From: an uncultured Flavobacteriaceae bacterium
Lineage (GTDB): Bacteria; Bacteroidota; Bacteroidia; Flavobacteriales; Flavobacteriaceae
Direction of reading: 5' to 3'
Assembly (NCBI GenBank): GCA_905181625.1
Contig: CAJIYJ010000005.1
Location: 248,001 to 312,000, forward strand
DNA: 64,000 nt
Of this stretch, positions 33,094-41,872 are shown in pieces. The translations under genes and the position numbers were made by a program. Numbering within the stretch: the first letter of the stretch is position 1; each line of letters starts with the position of its first letter. The notes below the pieces were generated by a model that did not search any database, was not told the origin of the DNA, and was given only the letters and a program-made list of their open reading frames with translations.

Positions 33094-35730
33094 ATGAAAT
33101 CTTTTTTAGAAAAAGTTTTAGAAGATGTGCAAAGAAAAAACATAGACATAGAGAAGGCCTGCTTTGTCTTACCCAACAAACGCTCCTCACAAGTGTTTAA
33201 AACCCTGCTTTTAAAAAAAACTAAACATCCTTTTTTTGCCCCTACAATTGAGAGTATAGATTCTTTTATTATTAAAATTTCAGAACTAAAAGAAATAAAA
33301 AACTCTATAGCTCTATACAAACTTTTTTCAACATATTGCACTATAAATAAAGGGAAAAACAACAACGCCGAAACTTTCAGTAGTTGGGGGAGCACGTTTA
33401 TTAATGACACGATAGAAGTTGAGCAAAATTTATTAGAAGTTCAAGTTGTAGTAGAAGAATTAGCAGAAATTAATAAAATAAAAAATTGGGGAGAAATTAA
33501 TAAAAAAAACACAGAAACTGATTTTTTTTGGGAGCAGCTACCTGAGCTATACAACAGTTTTAAAAAAACACTTTTAGAAAATAAACAGGGGACAAAAGGG
33601 ATCTGTTACAGTGAAGCACAAAAAAACATAGAACACTACAAAGAGGCGAACAACAGTACAAAACATATTTTTATAGGGTTAAACGCGCTTAGTAAATCGG
33701 AAGAGCTAATCGTTAAGGAGTTGTTGAACTTTAATAAAGGGGAAGTTTATTGGGATATTGATCAGTCTTTTATTAACAACAAAAACCATGGAGCAGCGCA
33801 CTTTATTAAAAACTACAAAAATAGCTGGGATCACTATATAAAGAATCCGTTTAATTGGGTTTCAGACGATTTTAAAGGCTTAAAAACAATTAATATTATA
33901 GAAGCAACAAAGTCTATCGGACAGGCCAAGGAAATAGGCGAAGCTCTTTTTCTTATTAATAAGGATAAGTCAAAAAAAGCAGCAGTGGTTCTAGGAGACG
34001 AAACTCTAATTGAGCCTGTTTTGAATCATTTGCCTGAAAGCATAAGGGACATCAGCATTGGCTCAGCCATCCCCTCAAGCATGCTTGAATTGAAAAAACT
34101 TTTAAAGTTAGTTTTGGAAATGCAGTCGAATAATTTAAAAAGCAAAAAAGCAAAACAGACAGACTCAATAGTTTCTTCTAGGATCATTAGAACAGCCCTT
34201 CAGGATTTAAATTTAGAAAATAAAAACAGCCTTTTATCACTAATTTTAAAAGCTTGGAAATCTCCAATAGAAGCTTTAAATAATCTTATTGGATTTGTAG
34301 AAAAACTATCGCCTAACAAAAACTTAAACGTTACAGATTTAACGGAATCAAAAGTAATTTTAGAGATTCTGTTAGAAGCGAGGGAATTAATAAAAGAAGG
34401 TAATAATATTAAAAACATTACGTCTTTAAAAGAGGTTTTGTTTACTTTTTTAGAGGAAATACATCTTCCCTACGAGTCTGACAAGTACGCTACGACTCAG
34501 GTTATGGGGCTTTTAGAAACTAGGGCATTAGATTTTGAAACGGTTGTTATAAGCTCGGCAAATGAAGGATTTCTTCCAAAAGGAAAAAGTTTTGATTCAT
34601 TAATCCCTTTTGACCTGAGAAAAAAACACAATTTGTTCACCTTTAACGATAGAGATAAAACTAATACTTATCATTTTTACAGACTTCTTCAAAGGGCACA
34701 AAATATTTTTCTGATATACAATAATGTTAACGAAGGCATTAAAGGAGGAGAAAAAAGCAGGTATATTCATCAGCTAGAAATGGAAGGACTTGAAAATCAT
34801 AAAATTATTTACAAAAGCACCACACTAAATCTGTCAAACAACAATAAGGAAATAAACATCATAAAATCACCTCGTTCTTTATTATTACTAAAACAACTTG
34901 CCATTAGCGGGTTTTCACCATCTTCCTTGGAAGTGTATTTAAGAAATCCTGAAGAGTTTTATTACTCAAAGCTTCTTAAAATAAACTCTACAAATGAAGA
35001 CGAAGAGGAGTCGGTTAGCGCAAGAGTCGTTGGACTTATATTTCATGAATCTGTTGAAGAGCTATACAAGCCTCTAGTGAATAAAACAATTACCGTTCAA
35101 CTTTTAAACTCTGTATCAAAGAAAGTAAATGAAGCTGTTAAAGCAAGTTTTATTAATAATTATGAAGCAGATTTTAATACGGGAAAAAACCTTATAGCAT
35201 TTGAAGTCATTAAAAACGCCATAAAAAGACTCATCTCTAATGAATTGGAAGATGTAAAAAAGGGAAACACTATAAAGCTGCTTGCTCTAGAACAAAGAAT
35301 TAACCAATCGATAGACATTAGCGAGTTAAATTACCCGGTTAAATTAAAGGGTATTATAGATAGGGTAGACATGAGAAATGAAACCATAAGGATAATTGAT
35401 TATAAAACAGGGCTAGTGAAGCCAGGGGATTTAAAAATAAAGAATCCATCAACTCTTTGCGACAGCTCTTCTCAAACAAAAGCAATGCAATTAATGTGTT
35501 ATGCTAGTATGTATTTAAAAAACAACAGAAGCCTAAAAGGACTAGAAGCGGGAATTGTTTCTTTTAGAGACTTAAACAGCGGCTTAATGAAGTTGACAAT
35601 AAACAACCCATCAGAAAGGACAAGCTTTATTAAAACTTCTCATATTGATGAATTTGAAAAGTCATTAAAGAAATTAATCTTAGAGATGATGAATTCAGAA
35701 ATTTCCTTTACAAAACCAGGTATTAATTAG
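33094..35730 (+). CDS. AddB-like PD-(D/E)XK exonuclease subunit
   Basis: This 878-residue protein looks like the second subunit of an AddAB-type complex. The N-terminus (KACFVLPNKRSSQVFKTLLL) resembles the degenerate helicase part of AddB, but no Walker A GxGKT is visible. A helicase-like motif survives as AVVLGDETLIEPVL, and TTQVMGLLETRALDFETVVIS corresponds to motif V. The nuclease domain near the C-terminus has LKGIIDRVDMR and IRIIDYKTG, so it should be catalytically intact. It begins 12 bases after the OmpA terminator and probably needs its own promoter. Its 3' end overlaps the convergent SOUL gene by 8 bases. Confidence 0.82.
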   Translation: MKSFLEKVLEDVQRKNIDIEKACFVLPNKRSSQVFKTLLLKKTKHPFFAPTIESIDSFIIKISELKEIKNSIALYKLFSTYCTINKGKNNNAETFSSWGSTFINDTIEVEQNLLEVQVVVEELAEINKIKNWGEINKKNTETDFFWEQLPELYNSFKKTLLENKQGTKGICYSEAQKNIEHYKEANNSTKHIFIGLNALSKSEELIVKELLNFNKGEVYWDIDQSFINNKNHGAAHFIKNYKNSWDHYIKNPFNWVSDDFKGLKTINIIEATKSIGQAKEIGEALFLINKDKSKKAAVVLGDETLIEPVLNHLPESIRDISIGSAIPSSMLELKKLLKLVLEMQSNNLKSKKAKQTDSIVSSRIIRTALQDLNLENKNSLLSLILKAWKSPIEALNNLIGFVEKLSPNKNLNVTDLTESKVILEILLEARELIKEGNNIKNITSLKEVLFTFLEEIHLPYESDKYATTQVMGLLETRALDFETVVISSANEGFLPKGKSFDSLIPFDLRKKHNLFTFNDRDKTNTYHFYRLLQRAQNIFLIYNNVNEGIKGGEKSRYIHQLEMEGLENHKIIYKSTTLNLSNNNKEINIIKSPRSLLLLKQLAISGFSPSSLEVYLRNPEEFYYSKLLKINSTNEDEEESVSARVVGLIFHESVEELYKPLVNKTITVQLLNSVSKKVNEAVKASFINNYEADFNTGKNLIAFEVIKNAIKRLISNELEDVKKGNTIKLLALEQRINQSIDISELNYPVKLKGIIDRVDMRNETIRIIDYKTGLVKPGDLKIKNPSTLCDSSSQTKAMQLMCYASMYLKNNRSLKGLEAGIVSFRDLNSGLMKLTINNPSERTSFIKTSHIDEFEKSLKKLILEMMNSEISFTKPGIN

Positions 35731-36265
35731 CTCTATAGACAACCTCAAGCAAAACTTCATTTCTTCGATTAAAAACCTTATAAGGGCTATTATAAGAAAG
35801 CACAATAGGCCGATTGCTGATTATCGGTATGTTTTTTTCATTTAATTTATTAACTAGCAAACGATAGTTTTCAGATACTTTATTTGAATTAGAGTAACCA
35901 CCATAAGTAATAGAAGCAAAAACCCCTTCTTTAGACTTATAAACCTCTATACTATTGTCTTTGGGCAAAATAATGTTTTTCTCTAAATATTTTACAGGCA
36001 AAACAAACTCCATAGTGTTTAAAGAACCTTTGTTAGTCATATAAACAGGAGCGGTCATGGCGATTTTTGTGTTATCTGAGTTATTTCCACTGATATATTT
36101 AAACAGCTTAGAGAAGTTGTTTTTAGAAGTGACTTTTGCTTTTATTGAAGGGGGATAATATCTTAGTTCAACATTATCTATCGTGTTTATAACTTTGTAT
36201 TGTTGGATTTCGGTCTGTTGAGAGAACATAGTGATTGAAAATAAAAAAAATAGATATTTAGACAT
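35723..36265 (-). CDS. SOUL-family haem-binding-like protein, exported
   Basis: This 180-residue protein matches the SOUL/HBP fold: VELRYYPPSIKAKVTSKN near the start, KIAMTAPVYMT (the conserved MTxPV block) and YNSPYKVFNRRNEVLLEV at the end. A short signal peptide MSKYLFFLFSITMFSQ suggests export, which is unusual relative to cytoplasmic eukaryotic SOUL proteins but common in Bacteroidetes. Haem binding is known for some family members only. It follows the beta-propeller gene after five bases and overlaps the end of the AddB-like gene. Confidence 0.85.
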   Translation of the reverse strand: MSKYLFFLFSITMFSQQTEIQQYKVINTIDNVELRYYPPSIKAKVTSKNNFSKLFKYISGNNSDNTKIAMTAPVYMTNKGSLNTMEFVLPVKYLEKNIILPKDNSIEVYKSKEGVFASITYGGYSNSNKVSENYRLLVNKLNEKNIPIISNRPIVLSYNSPYKVFNRRNEVLLEVVYRAN

Positions 36266-36270
36266 AATAT

Positions 36271-37317
36271 TTAGGCTCGAGTTAATTTAACTGGGTATGT
36301 TTTTCCAGAATTCCACTGTGGAACATAAAGGTTCCAGTCATCATCAATGCAAACATCGTGCGGGTTTCTAAAACTGACCTGATCATATTTAGGCTTTACA
36401 AGCATTTTGTCCAAATAAGAAGGAGAACTGCCCCCCGGAAAGGAAACAACTTCATTGTTTTTGTCTAAAACAGCAAGCATCCCGTCATAAACCCCCCAAT
36501 CTTTAGTGACTATGACAGCAAACAAAAGGTAGTCTCCTTTAATTACTGGTCTACACACATAACAGCCAGGAAGTTTAATAGTTTCTATCCATTTTCCTTC
36601 AAGAGAAAATCGTTTAAATTCATTTTTACTTCTAGAGGAGATTAATAGCGTTGGATTGGACTTAACTCTGCTGTCTATTGTTATTCCGTGACAACAATCA
36701 AACAAATCATTTCCATCACCATGACCTCCAAAATGACGAATATAATTCCCCTTATTATCGTATTGTATGATGTAGTCTAGCCCATAGCCGTCTGCAACAT
36801 AAAAATCGCCATTTTCTGCAATTGCAATTTCAGTAGGCTTAAACTGAGAGGCGCTAGTGTAGGCTTTAATTTCTTTGGGATAGGATAGCTCTAAAAGCTT
36901 CTCCCCTTTGAGAGTCGTTTTGCAAAACCTATTAGAGTCTGGGTCGGTAATAAACAAGAATTCTTCCCCCCCCTGATCAACAATAGAAAGCCCATGTGCA
37001 CCAGGATAGTTTAAAGTCCAAGAGTCTAAAATTTTTCCATTACGATCGTATATTAAAATATTATTCTTAGGATTTGTAGTCGTTAAAATGACCCTGTTTT
37101 TGGAATCCATAACCATTTCGTGACAGTGATCCACAGGATACGTATTTGAGTTTTGAACCCCCCAATCTTTATTAACTTTAAACTTAAAATCACCATGTCC
37201 AATAGAGTCATTTAAGCCCATTGTAGGGGCGCCATAAAGAGAAGGCAGATATAATGGAATAGAAGCCACTAAAGAAGTTTTTTTAATAAAAGATCTACGA
37301 GAGTTTTTTTTAATCAT
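36271..37317 (-). CDS. Tat-exported six-bladed beta-propeller (NHL-like) protein
   Basis: This 348-residue protein opens with a twin-arginine signal (NSRRSFIKKTSLVASIPLYL) and continues with repeated blades such as GLSIVDQGGEEFLFITDPDSN, PTEIAIAENGDFYVADGYG and DVCIDDDWNLYVPQWNSG. The blades resemble NHL repeats and the peptidyl-hydroxyglycine lyase propeller. A Tat signal suggests a folded, perhaps metal-containing, periplasmic enzyme or binding protein. No catalytic residues can be assigned safely. It is five bases upstream of the SOUL gene and could share a transcript. Confidence 0.75.
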   Translation of the reverse strand: MIKKNSRRSFIKKTSLVASIPLYLPSLYGAPTMGLNDSIGHGDFKFKVNKDWGVQNSNTYPVDHCHEMVMDSKNRVILTTTNPKNNILIYDRNGKILDSWTLNYPGAHGLSIVDQGGEEFLFITDPDSNRFCKTTLKGEKLLELSYPKEIKAYTSASQFKPTEIAIAENGDFYVADGYGLDYIIQYDNKGNYIRHFGGHGDGNDLFDCCHGITIDSRVKSNPTLLISSRSKNEFKRFSLEGKWIETIKLPGCYVCRPVIKGDYLLFAVIVTKDWGVYDGMLAVLDKNNEVVSFPGGSSPSYLDKMLVKPKYDQVSFRNPHDVCIDDDWNLYVPQWNSGKTYPVKLTRA

Positions 37318-37340
37318 AGGGTATAAAAATCACTTCTAAG

Positions 37341-37964
37341 TTAAATAATATATATCAAAACTAGAAAGTAATGCGATGCGCTACCTCCAAGAACAAACAA
37401 GTGCCAAATAGCATGGGAATATTTCATCTTCTCAAGGCTATAAAAAATAGTGCCAAAAGAATAAAGAAGGCCACTTAAACCCAACAACATTAAGCCGTTA
37501 AACTCAAGAGCATTAAAAACATTTTTAAAATCTAGGACAACTAACCAGCCCATTGCTAGATAAAGCAGCAAGGAAAGCTTATCAAATTTTCCAGTAAAAA
37601 AAATTTTAAACACAGTCCCAATTAGGGCAATTGCCAAAACAGCAATAAAGATTTTAAGCCCATTTCCTTTATCCAAGGTGATTAAACAAATTGGAGCATA
37701 AGAACCAGCAATTAAATAGAAAATACTAACATGATCAAATATTCTGAGCTTTCGTTTAAGTTTTATGTCAGTCGTATAATGATATAATGTTGACGCCGCG
37801 TAGAGACAAATCATACCAAACTCAAAAAAAAGAATGCTCTCAAGGCTAAAACCTGTTAGATTTTGGTTGTAAAAAAGCAAAACTGGGAGTCCAATCACAC
37901 TAAGAACAAACCCAATAAAGTGAGTAAGCGTATTCCAAAATTCTTCTTCTTTAGTTTCGTTCAT
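37341..37964 (-). CDS. Haemolysin III / PAQR-family membrane protein
   Basis: This 207-residue protein has seven hydrophobic segments and the family's zinc-type residues: N-terminal FWNTLTHFIGFVLSVIG, central AASTLYHYTTDIKLKRKLRIFDHVSIFYLIAGSY, and C-terminal KYSHAIWHLFVLGGSASHY. Members are called haemolysin III or YqfA/PAQR; the enzymatic role in bacteria is poorly known and may relate to membrane lipid homeostasis. It overlaps menE by 14 bases at the end of the men cluster, so it is probably co-expressed with menaquinone synthesis. Confidence 0.88.
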   Translation of the reverse strand: MNETKEEEFWNTLTHFIGFVLSVIGLPVLLFYNQNLTGFSLESILFFEFGMICLYAASTLYHYTTDIKLKRKLRIFDHVSIFYLIAGSYAPICLITLDKGNGLKIFIAVLAIALIGTVFKIFFTGKFDKLSLLLYLAMGWLVVLDFKNVFNALEFNGLMLLGLSGLLYSFGTIFYSLEKMKYSHAIWHLFVLGGSASHYFLVLIYII

Positions 37965-39006
37965 TAATTAATTTTAAAAGATTTTTTTTAAGTTTTAATC
38001 GATCTATTTTTCCGTTAATTCTATCGAATTGTTTTAAACAATATATTTTTTTAGGTATTTCAAATGGCTTTAAATTTTGAAAAGCATTAGGCGCATCGCT
38101 GGGAATTTTTCCCTCAAAGACTAAAACAGATTTTTCACCAAGACTTTTGTCAGGGATTCCACAAATTGCAAAACTGCCCAAATAATAAAGACTTAAAATT
38201 TTTTCAATTTCTTCTGGAAAAATCTTGATTCCTCCCGAGTTAATTATAAAATCATTTCTGCCAAGCCAAATAAATTTTGTGTCAGAAATGAGCTCTATTT
38301 TATCTTTTGTTAATATAGGATGTTCGGAAAGATAAGGAGCGATAATCTCCAAACAGCCCTGTCTTGATTTAAAAGAAACTCCAGGGATTGCAGCAAACTC
38401 TTTTTCTCCTTTACTTAAACTCTTGACGGCTATATGAGATAAGGTTTCAGACATTCCGTAAGTCTCAAAAACGCCTAAAGAGTTGTCTAAAAGCTGTTTC
38501 TGAACCACAGATCTGGTTGGGCTTCCCCCTATAATCAAACAGTTAATTTTGTGAATATAGGGAATTGATTTTTCTAATTGATAGGGTGTCATGGCAACAA
38601 ATTCAAAATTTTTAGACGAGCCTTTAATAGGGGCGTCATCAGGCTTTTGAATAAACAAGTCTAAACCCAAAACTAGCGCCCTAACCACCATCATTTTCCC
38701 AGCAATAAAGCTAATAGGCAAGCACAGCAACGCCCTGTCTTCTACTTTTAGTTTAAAAAACCTTCCGGTGTTTATTGCTGACTGAACCATTGCTTTTTTC
38801 TTAGCTAAAAAAATTTTTGGAGGGCCTGTTGAACCAGAAGATTGAACCTTAATGTTTAAATCAGCATTTAACCAATTTAAAATAAAACTATAGACGTCAT
38901 TGTCTATAAACAACGACTTTTTACAATGTTCAATTAAAGATCGTTTATTATAAGAGAGCCCGTGTAATTTAAAGCTAGGGTGAACAAGAATTGACTTATT
39001 AGTCAT
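37951..39006 (-). CDS. menE: O-succinylbenzoate-CoA ligase
   Basis: MenE activates o-succinylbenzoate to its CoA thioester. The 351-residue protein is a short member of the AMP-forming ligase family, as usual in Bacteroidetes. The P-loop QSSGSTGPPKIF lies near residues 55-66, then MTPYQLE, ETYGMSETLSHIAV (A5), and the C-terminal FIINSGGIKIFPEEIE and KIDRLKLKK with the catalytic lysine. It overlaps menC by 8 and the HlyIII gene by 14 bases. Confidence 0.9.
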   Translation of the reverse strand: MTNKSILVHPSFKLHGLSYNKRSLIEHCKKSLFIDNDVYSFILNWLNADLNIKVQSSGSTGPPKIFLAKKKAMVQSAINTGRFFKLKVEDRALLCLPISFIAGKMMVVRALVLGLDLFIQKPDDAPIKGSSKNFEFVAMTPYQLEKSIPYIHKINCLIIGGSPTRSVVQKQLLDNSLGVFETYGMSETLSHIAVKSLSKGEKEFAAIPGVSFKSRQGCLEIIAPYLSEHPILTKDKIELISDTKFIWLGRNDFIINSGGIKIFPEEIEKILSLYYLGSFAICGIPDKSLGEKSVLVFEGKIPSDAPNAFQNLKPFEIPKKIYCLKQFDRINGKIDRLKLKKNLLKLINERN

Positions 39007-40063
39007 AGAGTTTAAAAATATAATTGCTAAAAAATGCTGTTTCCCAGTTCTTTTTTGGATTATACTTTAAAAAACCTTTGTCTATATAACACGGAGAATC
39101 TATATTGTTAGAATAAAGCTGTCCTGTTCCAAGGCCTTGTTTCATTTTAGACTCTTTATTAAAAACCCATTGAGAGATAGCGTTTAAGCCAATATTACTT
39201 TCAAGAGCGCTTGTAGACCACCAGTTTATTTTTTTAGAACCTGCTATTTTTATCCAAGAATCGCAGGCTTTAAGACCGCCAACTAAACTGGGTTTTAAAA
39301 TAATATATGAGGGGTTTATAAAAGAAAGCATCTTGGTTTGCATTTTGAGCGATGTTAATCCGATAAGCTCTTCATCTAAGGCAATTGCTAAAGGAGATTT
39401 TTCACATAAAAAAGCCATTTGATCCCACATTTTAGTCCTTATAGGCTGCTCTATAGAATGAATATCATAGTTAGAGAGAATCTTTAATTTTTCAAGTGCT
39501 GAATTAGGGCTAAATGAGCAGTTAGCATCTAATCTAATCTCAATATCTTTAGAAGAATATTCAAGCCTAAGAGATTTCAAAAGCTTACACTCTAAATCAA
39601 AATTTAAAGCTCCAATCTTAATCTTAATACAATCAAACCCATTTTCAATTTTTTCTTTAATTTGTTTTTTCATAAAGGACTGTTCTCCCATCCAAATTAA
39701 TCCGTTTATAGGAATAGCTTTTTCCCCTTTAGTAAAACTAGAAGCCATCAAAACAAAAGGATCGAGGCTTTCAAAAGACAAATAGGCAGTTTCTAATCCA
39801 AAAAGAATTGAGGGATATAGCTCAAGTCTAGTTCTTAGAACGGCTATTCCAAGGCAGATATTATTACAGATTTCTTTTAATTTATCTTCATATGAAGAGG
39901 CTGGATCTGGGCTAAGCCCAGTAATCAAACTACACTCTCCCACCCCATATCCGTTTTTGTCGGTAATTACAATAAACCAGCTTTCTTTGGTCTTTAAAAC
40001 CCCTCTCGAAGTTCCGCTAGGGACTTTAAAATTCAACAAATGTCTAAAATAATGAGCCTTCAT
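38999..40063 (-). CDS. menC: O-succinylbenzoate synthase
   Basis: MenC dehydrates SHCHC to o-succinylbenzoate. The 354-residue chain fits the enolase superfamily: the lysine pair in CIKIKIGALNF, metal ligands in RLDANCSF, IEQPIR and ALDEELIG, and the second-side lysine in IILKPSLVGG. It begins three bases after the menA stop and overlaps menE by 8 bases. Confidence 0.92.
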   Translation of the reverse strand: MKAHYFRHLLNFKVPSGTSRGVLKTKESWFIVITDKNGYGVGECSLITGLSPDPASSYEDKLKEICNNICLGIAVLRTRLELYPSILFGLETAYLSFESLDPFVLMASSFTKGEKAIPINGLIWMGEQSFMKKQIKEKIENGFDCIKIKIGALNFDLECKLLKSLRLEYSSKDIEIRLDANCSFSPNSALEKLKILSNYDIHSIEQPIRTKMWDQMAFLCEKSPLAIALDEELIGLTSLKMQTKMLSFINPSYIILKPSLVGGLKACDSWIKIAGSKKINWWSTSALESNIGLNAISQWVFNKESKMKQGLGTGQLYSNNIDSPCYIDKGFLKYNPKKNWETAFFSNYIFKLYD

Positions 40064-40066
40064 GAA

Positions 40067-40990
40067 CTAGATAATTTCTAAGTAATGTAAGGATAAAACC
40101 AATGAGTAAAAAACAGTAGCAAAGACGAGAGGTTTTAAAAGCTTATCAAATTTTTTAGGGTCAACAATATTAGAAATTTGGAGAAGATGCACAATTAACC
40201 ACAAAATAATGAACGCAAACAGCCCCATTAATAAAGGTGAGCTAGAGTTTAATTTAAACAAAAATACACTCATTAAAACAATGGAAATAGCAATTAAAAG
40301 ATAATGATATAACCTAGAAAAGTGAGTTCCAAGAGAAACAGCCAGAGTTTTTTTCCCCATTAATTGGTCATTTTCTAAATCTCTCATGTTGTTTAAATTC
40401 AACACACCTGCCCCTAAAAGTCCAACGGTACAGGCCGGATAAAGAAGCGAAAAATTTAAAGAGGACGTAAACAAATAATTCGAGCCTAAAACACTAACCA
40501 ATCCAAAAAAAACAAAAACAAAAACATCTCCATATCCACTGTACCCATAAGCGTTTTCACCCACAGTATATTTTATGGCAGCAATAATCGCTAAAACTCC
40601 TAATCCAATAAAGACTACAAAAGAGAAAAAGTCTTTGCTAAAGGATACGTAAACTAATAAAACTGTCAAAACAAGAGATATAAAGGAAGATATTATTATA
40701 CCTTTTTTCATTTCTTGAGGGCTAATAATTCCCGATTGAAGAGCTCTTTTTGGGCCGATTCTATTTTTATCTGTCCCTTTTACTCCGTCACCATAGTCGT
40801 TTGCAAAATTGGAAAGAATCTGATACGATATGGTTGTTGCTAAAGCAAGTATAAAAATGAACAAGTTAAAATCGAGAGCGCTGTAAGAGGCAAAGGAGCC
40901 AATAAAAACACCTGACATCGACAAAGGAAGTGTTCTTAGCCTGGCTGCAGAAACCCAGGAGCTAAATTTTGAAATATTGTTTTTTGACAA
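40067..40990 (-). CDS. menA: 1,4-dihydroxy-2-naphthoate polyprenyltransferase
   Basis: MenA attaches the polyprenyl chain to DHNA in the inner membrane. The 307-residue UbiA-family protein shows the substrate motif NFANDYGDGVKGTDKNRIGP (N-x-x-x-D) near residues 62-81, a second aspartate site in NNMRDLENDQ, and eight or nine hydrophobic helices. It follows menB by 17 bases. Confidence 0.93.
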   Translation of the reverse strand: MSKNNISKFSSWVSAARLRTLPLSMSGVFIGSFASYSALDFNLFIFILALATTISYQILSNFANDYGDGVKGTDKNRIGPKRALQSGIISPQEMKKGIIISSFISLVLTVLLVYVSFSKDFFSFVVFIGLGVLAIIAAIKYTVGENAYGYSGYGDVFVFVFFGLVSVLGSNYLFTSSLNFSLLYPACTVGLLGAGVLNLNNMRDLENDQLMGKKTLAVSLGTHFSRLYHYLLIAISIVLMSVFLFKLNSSSPLLMGLFAFIILWLIVHLLQISNIVDPKKFDKLLKPLVFATVFYSLVLSLHYLEII

Positions 40991-41007
40991 CGATTTTTTA
41001 ATAATGA

Positions 41008-41826
41008 TTAAGGAAATTTAGGAAACTTTTTAAAGTCAGGCGTACGTTTTTCTAGAAAAGCATTTTTACCTTCTTGAGCTTCTTCCGTTAAATAGTATAA
41101 TAAAGTAGCGTCACCGGCAAGCTGCATTAACCCATGTTGACCATCAAGCTCCGCGTTAAGACTTCTTTTGATCATTCTAAGCGCTAAAGGACTTCTTTGT
41201 TGCATAATTGCACACCAACCTAGAACTGTTTCTTCTAACTTTTTTAAAGGAACAACTTTATTTACCATCCCCATTTCGAAAGCTTCTTTCGCAGAATATT
41301 GTTGACATAAAAACCAAATTTCCCTTGCTTTTTTTTGTCCGACGTGTCGAGCTAGATATGATGACCCAAATCCTCCGTCAAAGCTCCCAACTTTAGGGCC
41401 AGTTTGTCCAAAAACAGCATTTTCACTAGCAATGGTTAAGTCACAAACAACATGTAAAACATGCCCTCCTCCAATAGCGTATCCGTTAACCATAGCGATA
41501 ACAGGCTTAGGAATTTCTCTTATTTTTTTATGTAAATCCAAAACATTTAATCTTGGAACCCCATCATCGCCGATGTAACCTCCAGACCCTTTTACATTTT
41601 GGTCCCCTCCGCTACAAAAAGCCTTGTCACCTTCACCAGTAAAAACGACAACATCAATATCATTTCTTTCGCGACAAAGATCAATTGCTTCAAGCATTTG
41701 AATATTTGTTTCTGGCCTAAAAGCATTGTAAACCTTTGGCCTATTGATGGTTATTTTAGCAACTCCTTTATATAATTCAAATTTTATATCAGAGTACTTT
41801 TTAATATGTTCCCACTTAATTGTCAT
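41008..41826 (-). CDS. menB: 1,4-dihydroxy-2-naphthoyl-CoA synthase
   Basis: MenB is a crotonase-fold enzyme that closes the naphthalene ring of O-succinylbenzoyl-CoA. The 272 residues include [13 protein letters not shown] for the oxyanion hole, [11 protein letters not shown] and [21 protein letters not shown], all characteristic of MenB rather than general enoyl-CoA hydratases. A 46-base gap separates it from menD. Confidence 0.95.
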   Translation of the reverse strand: MTIKWEHIKKYSDIKFELYKGVAKITINRPKVYNAFRPETNIQMLEAIDLCRERNDIDVVVFTGEGDKAFCSGGDQNVKGSGGYIGDDGVPRLNVLDLHKKIREIPKPVIAMVNGYAIGGGHVLHVVCDLTIASENAVFGQTGPKVGSFDGGFGSSYLARHVGQKKAREIWFLCQQYSAKEAFEMGMVNKVVPLKKLEETVLGWCAIMQQRSPLALRMIKRSLNAELDGQHGLMQLAGDATLLYYLTEEAQEGKNAFLEKRTPDFKKFPKFP

Positions 41827-41872
41827 GAAAAATTTTTATTAAAGATAAGGTTTTCTAGAGAGAAATCAACCG

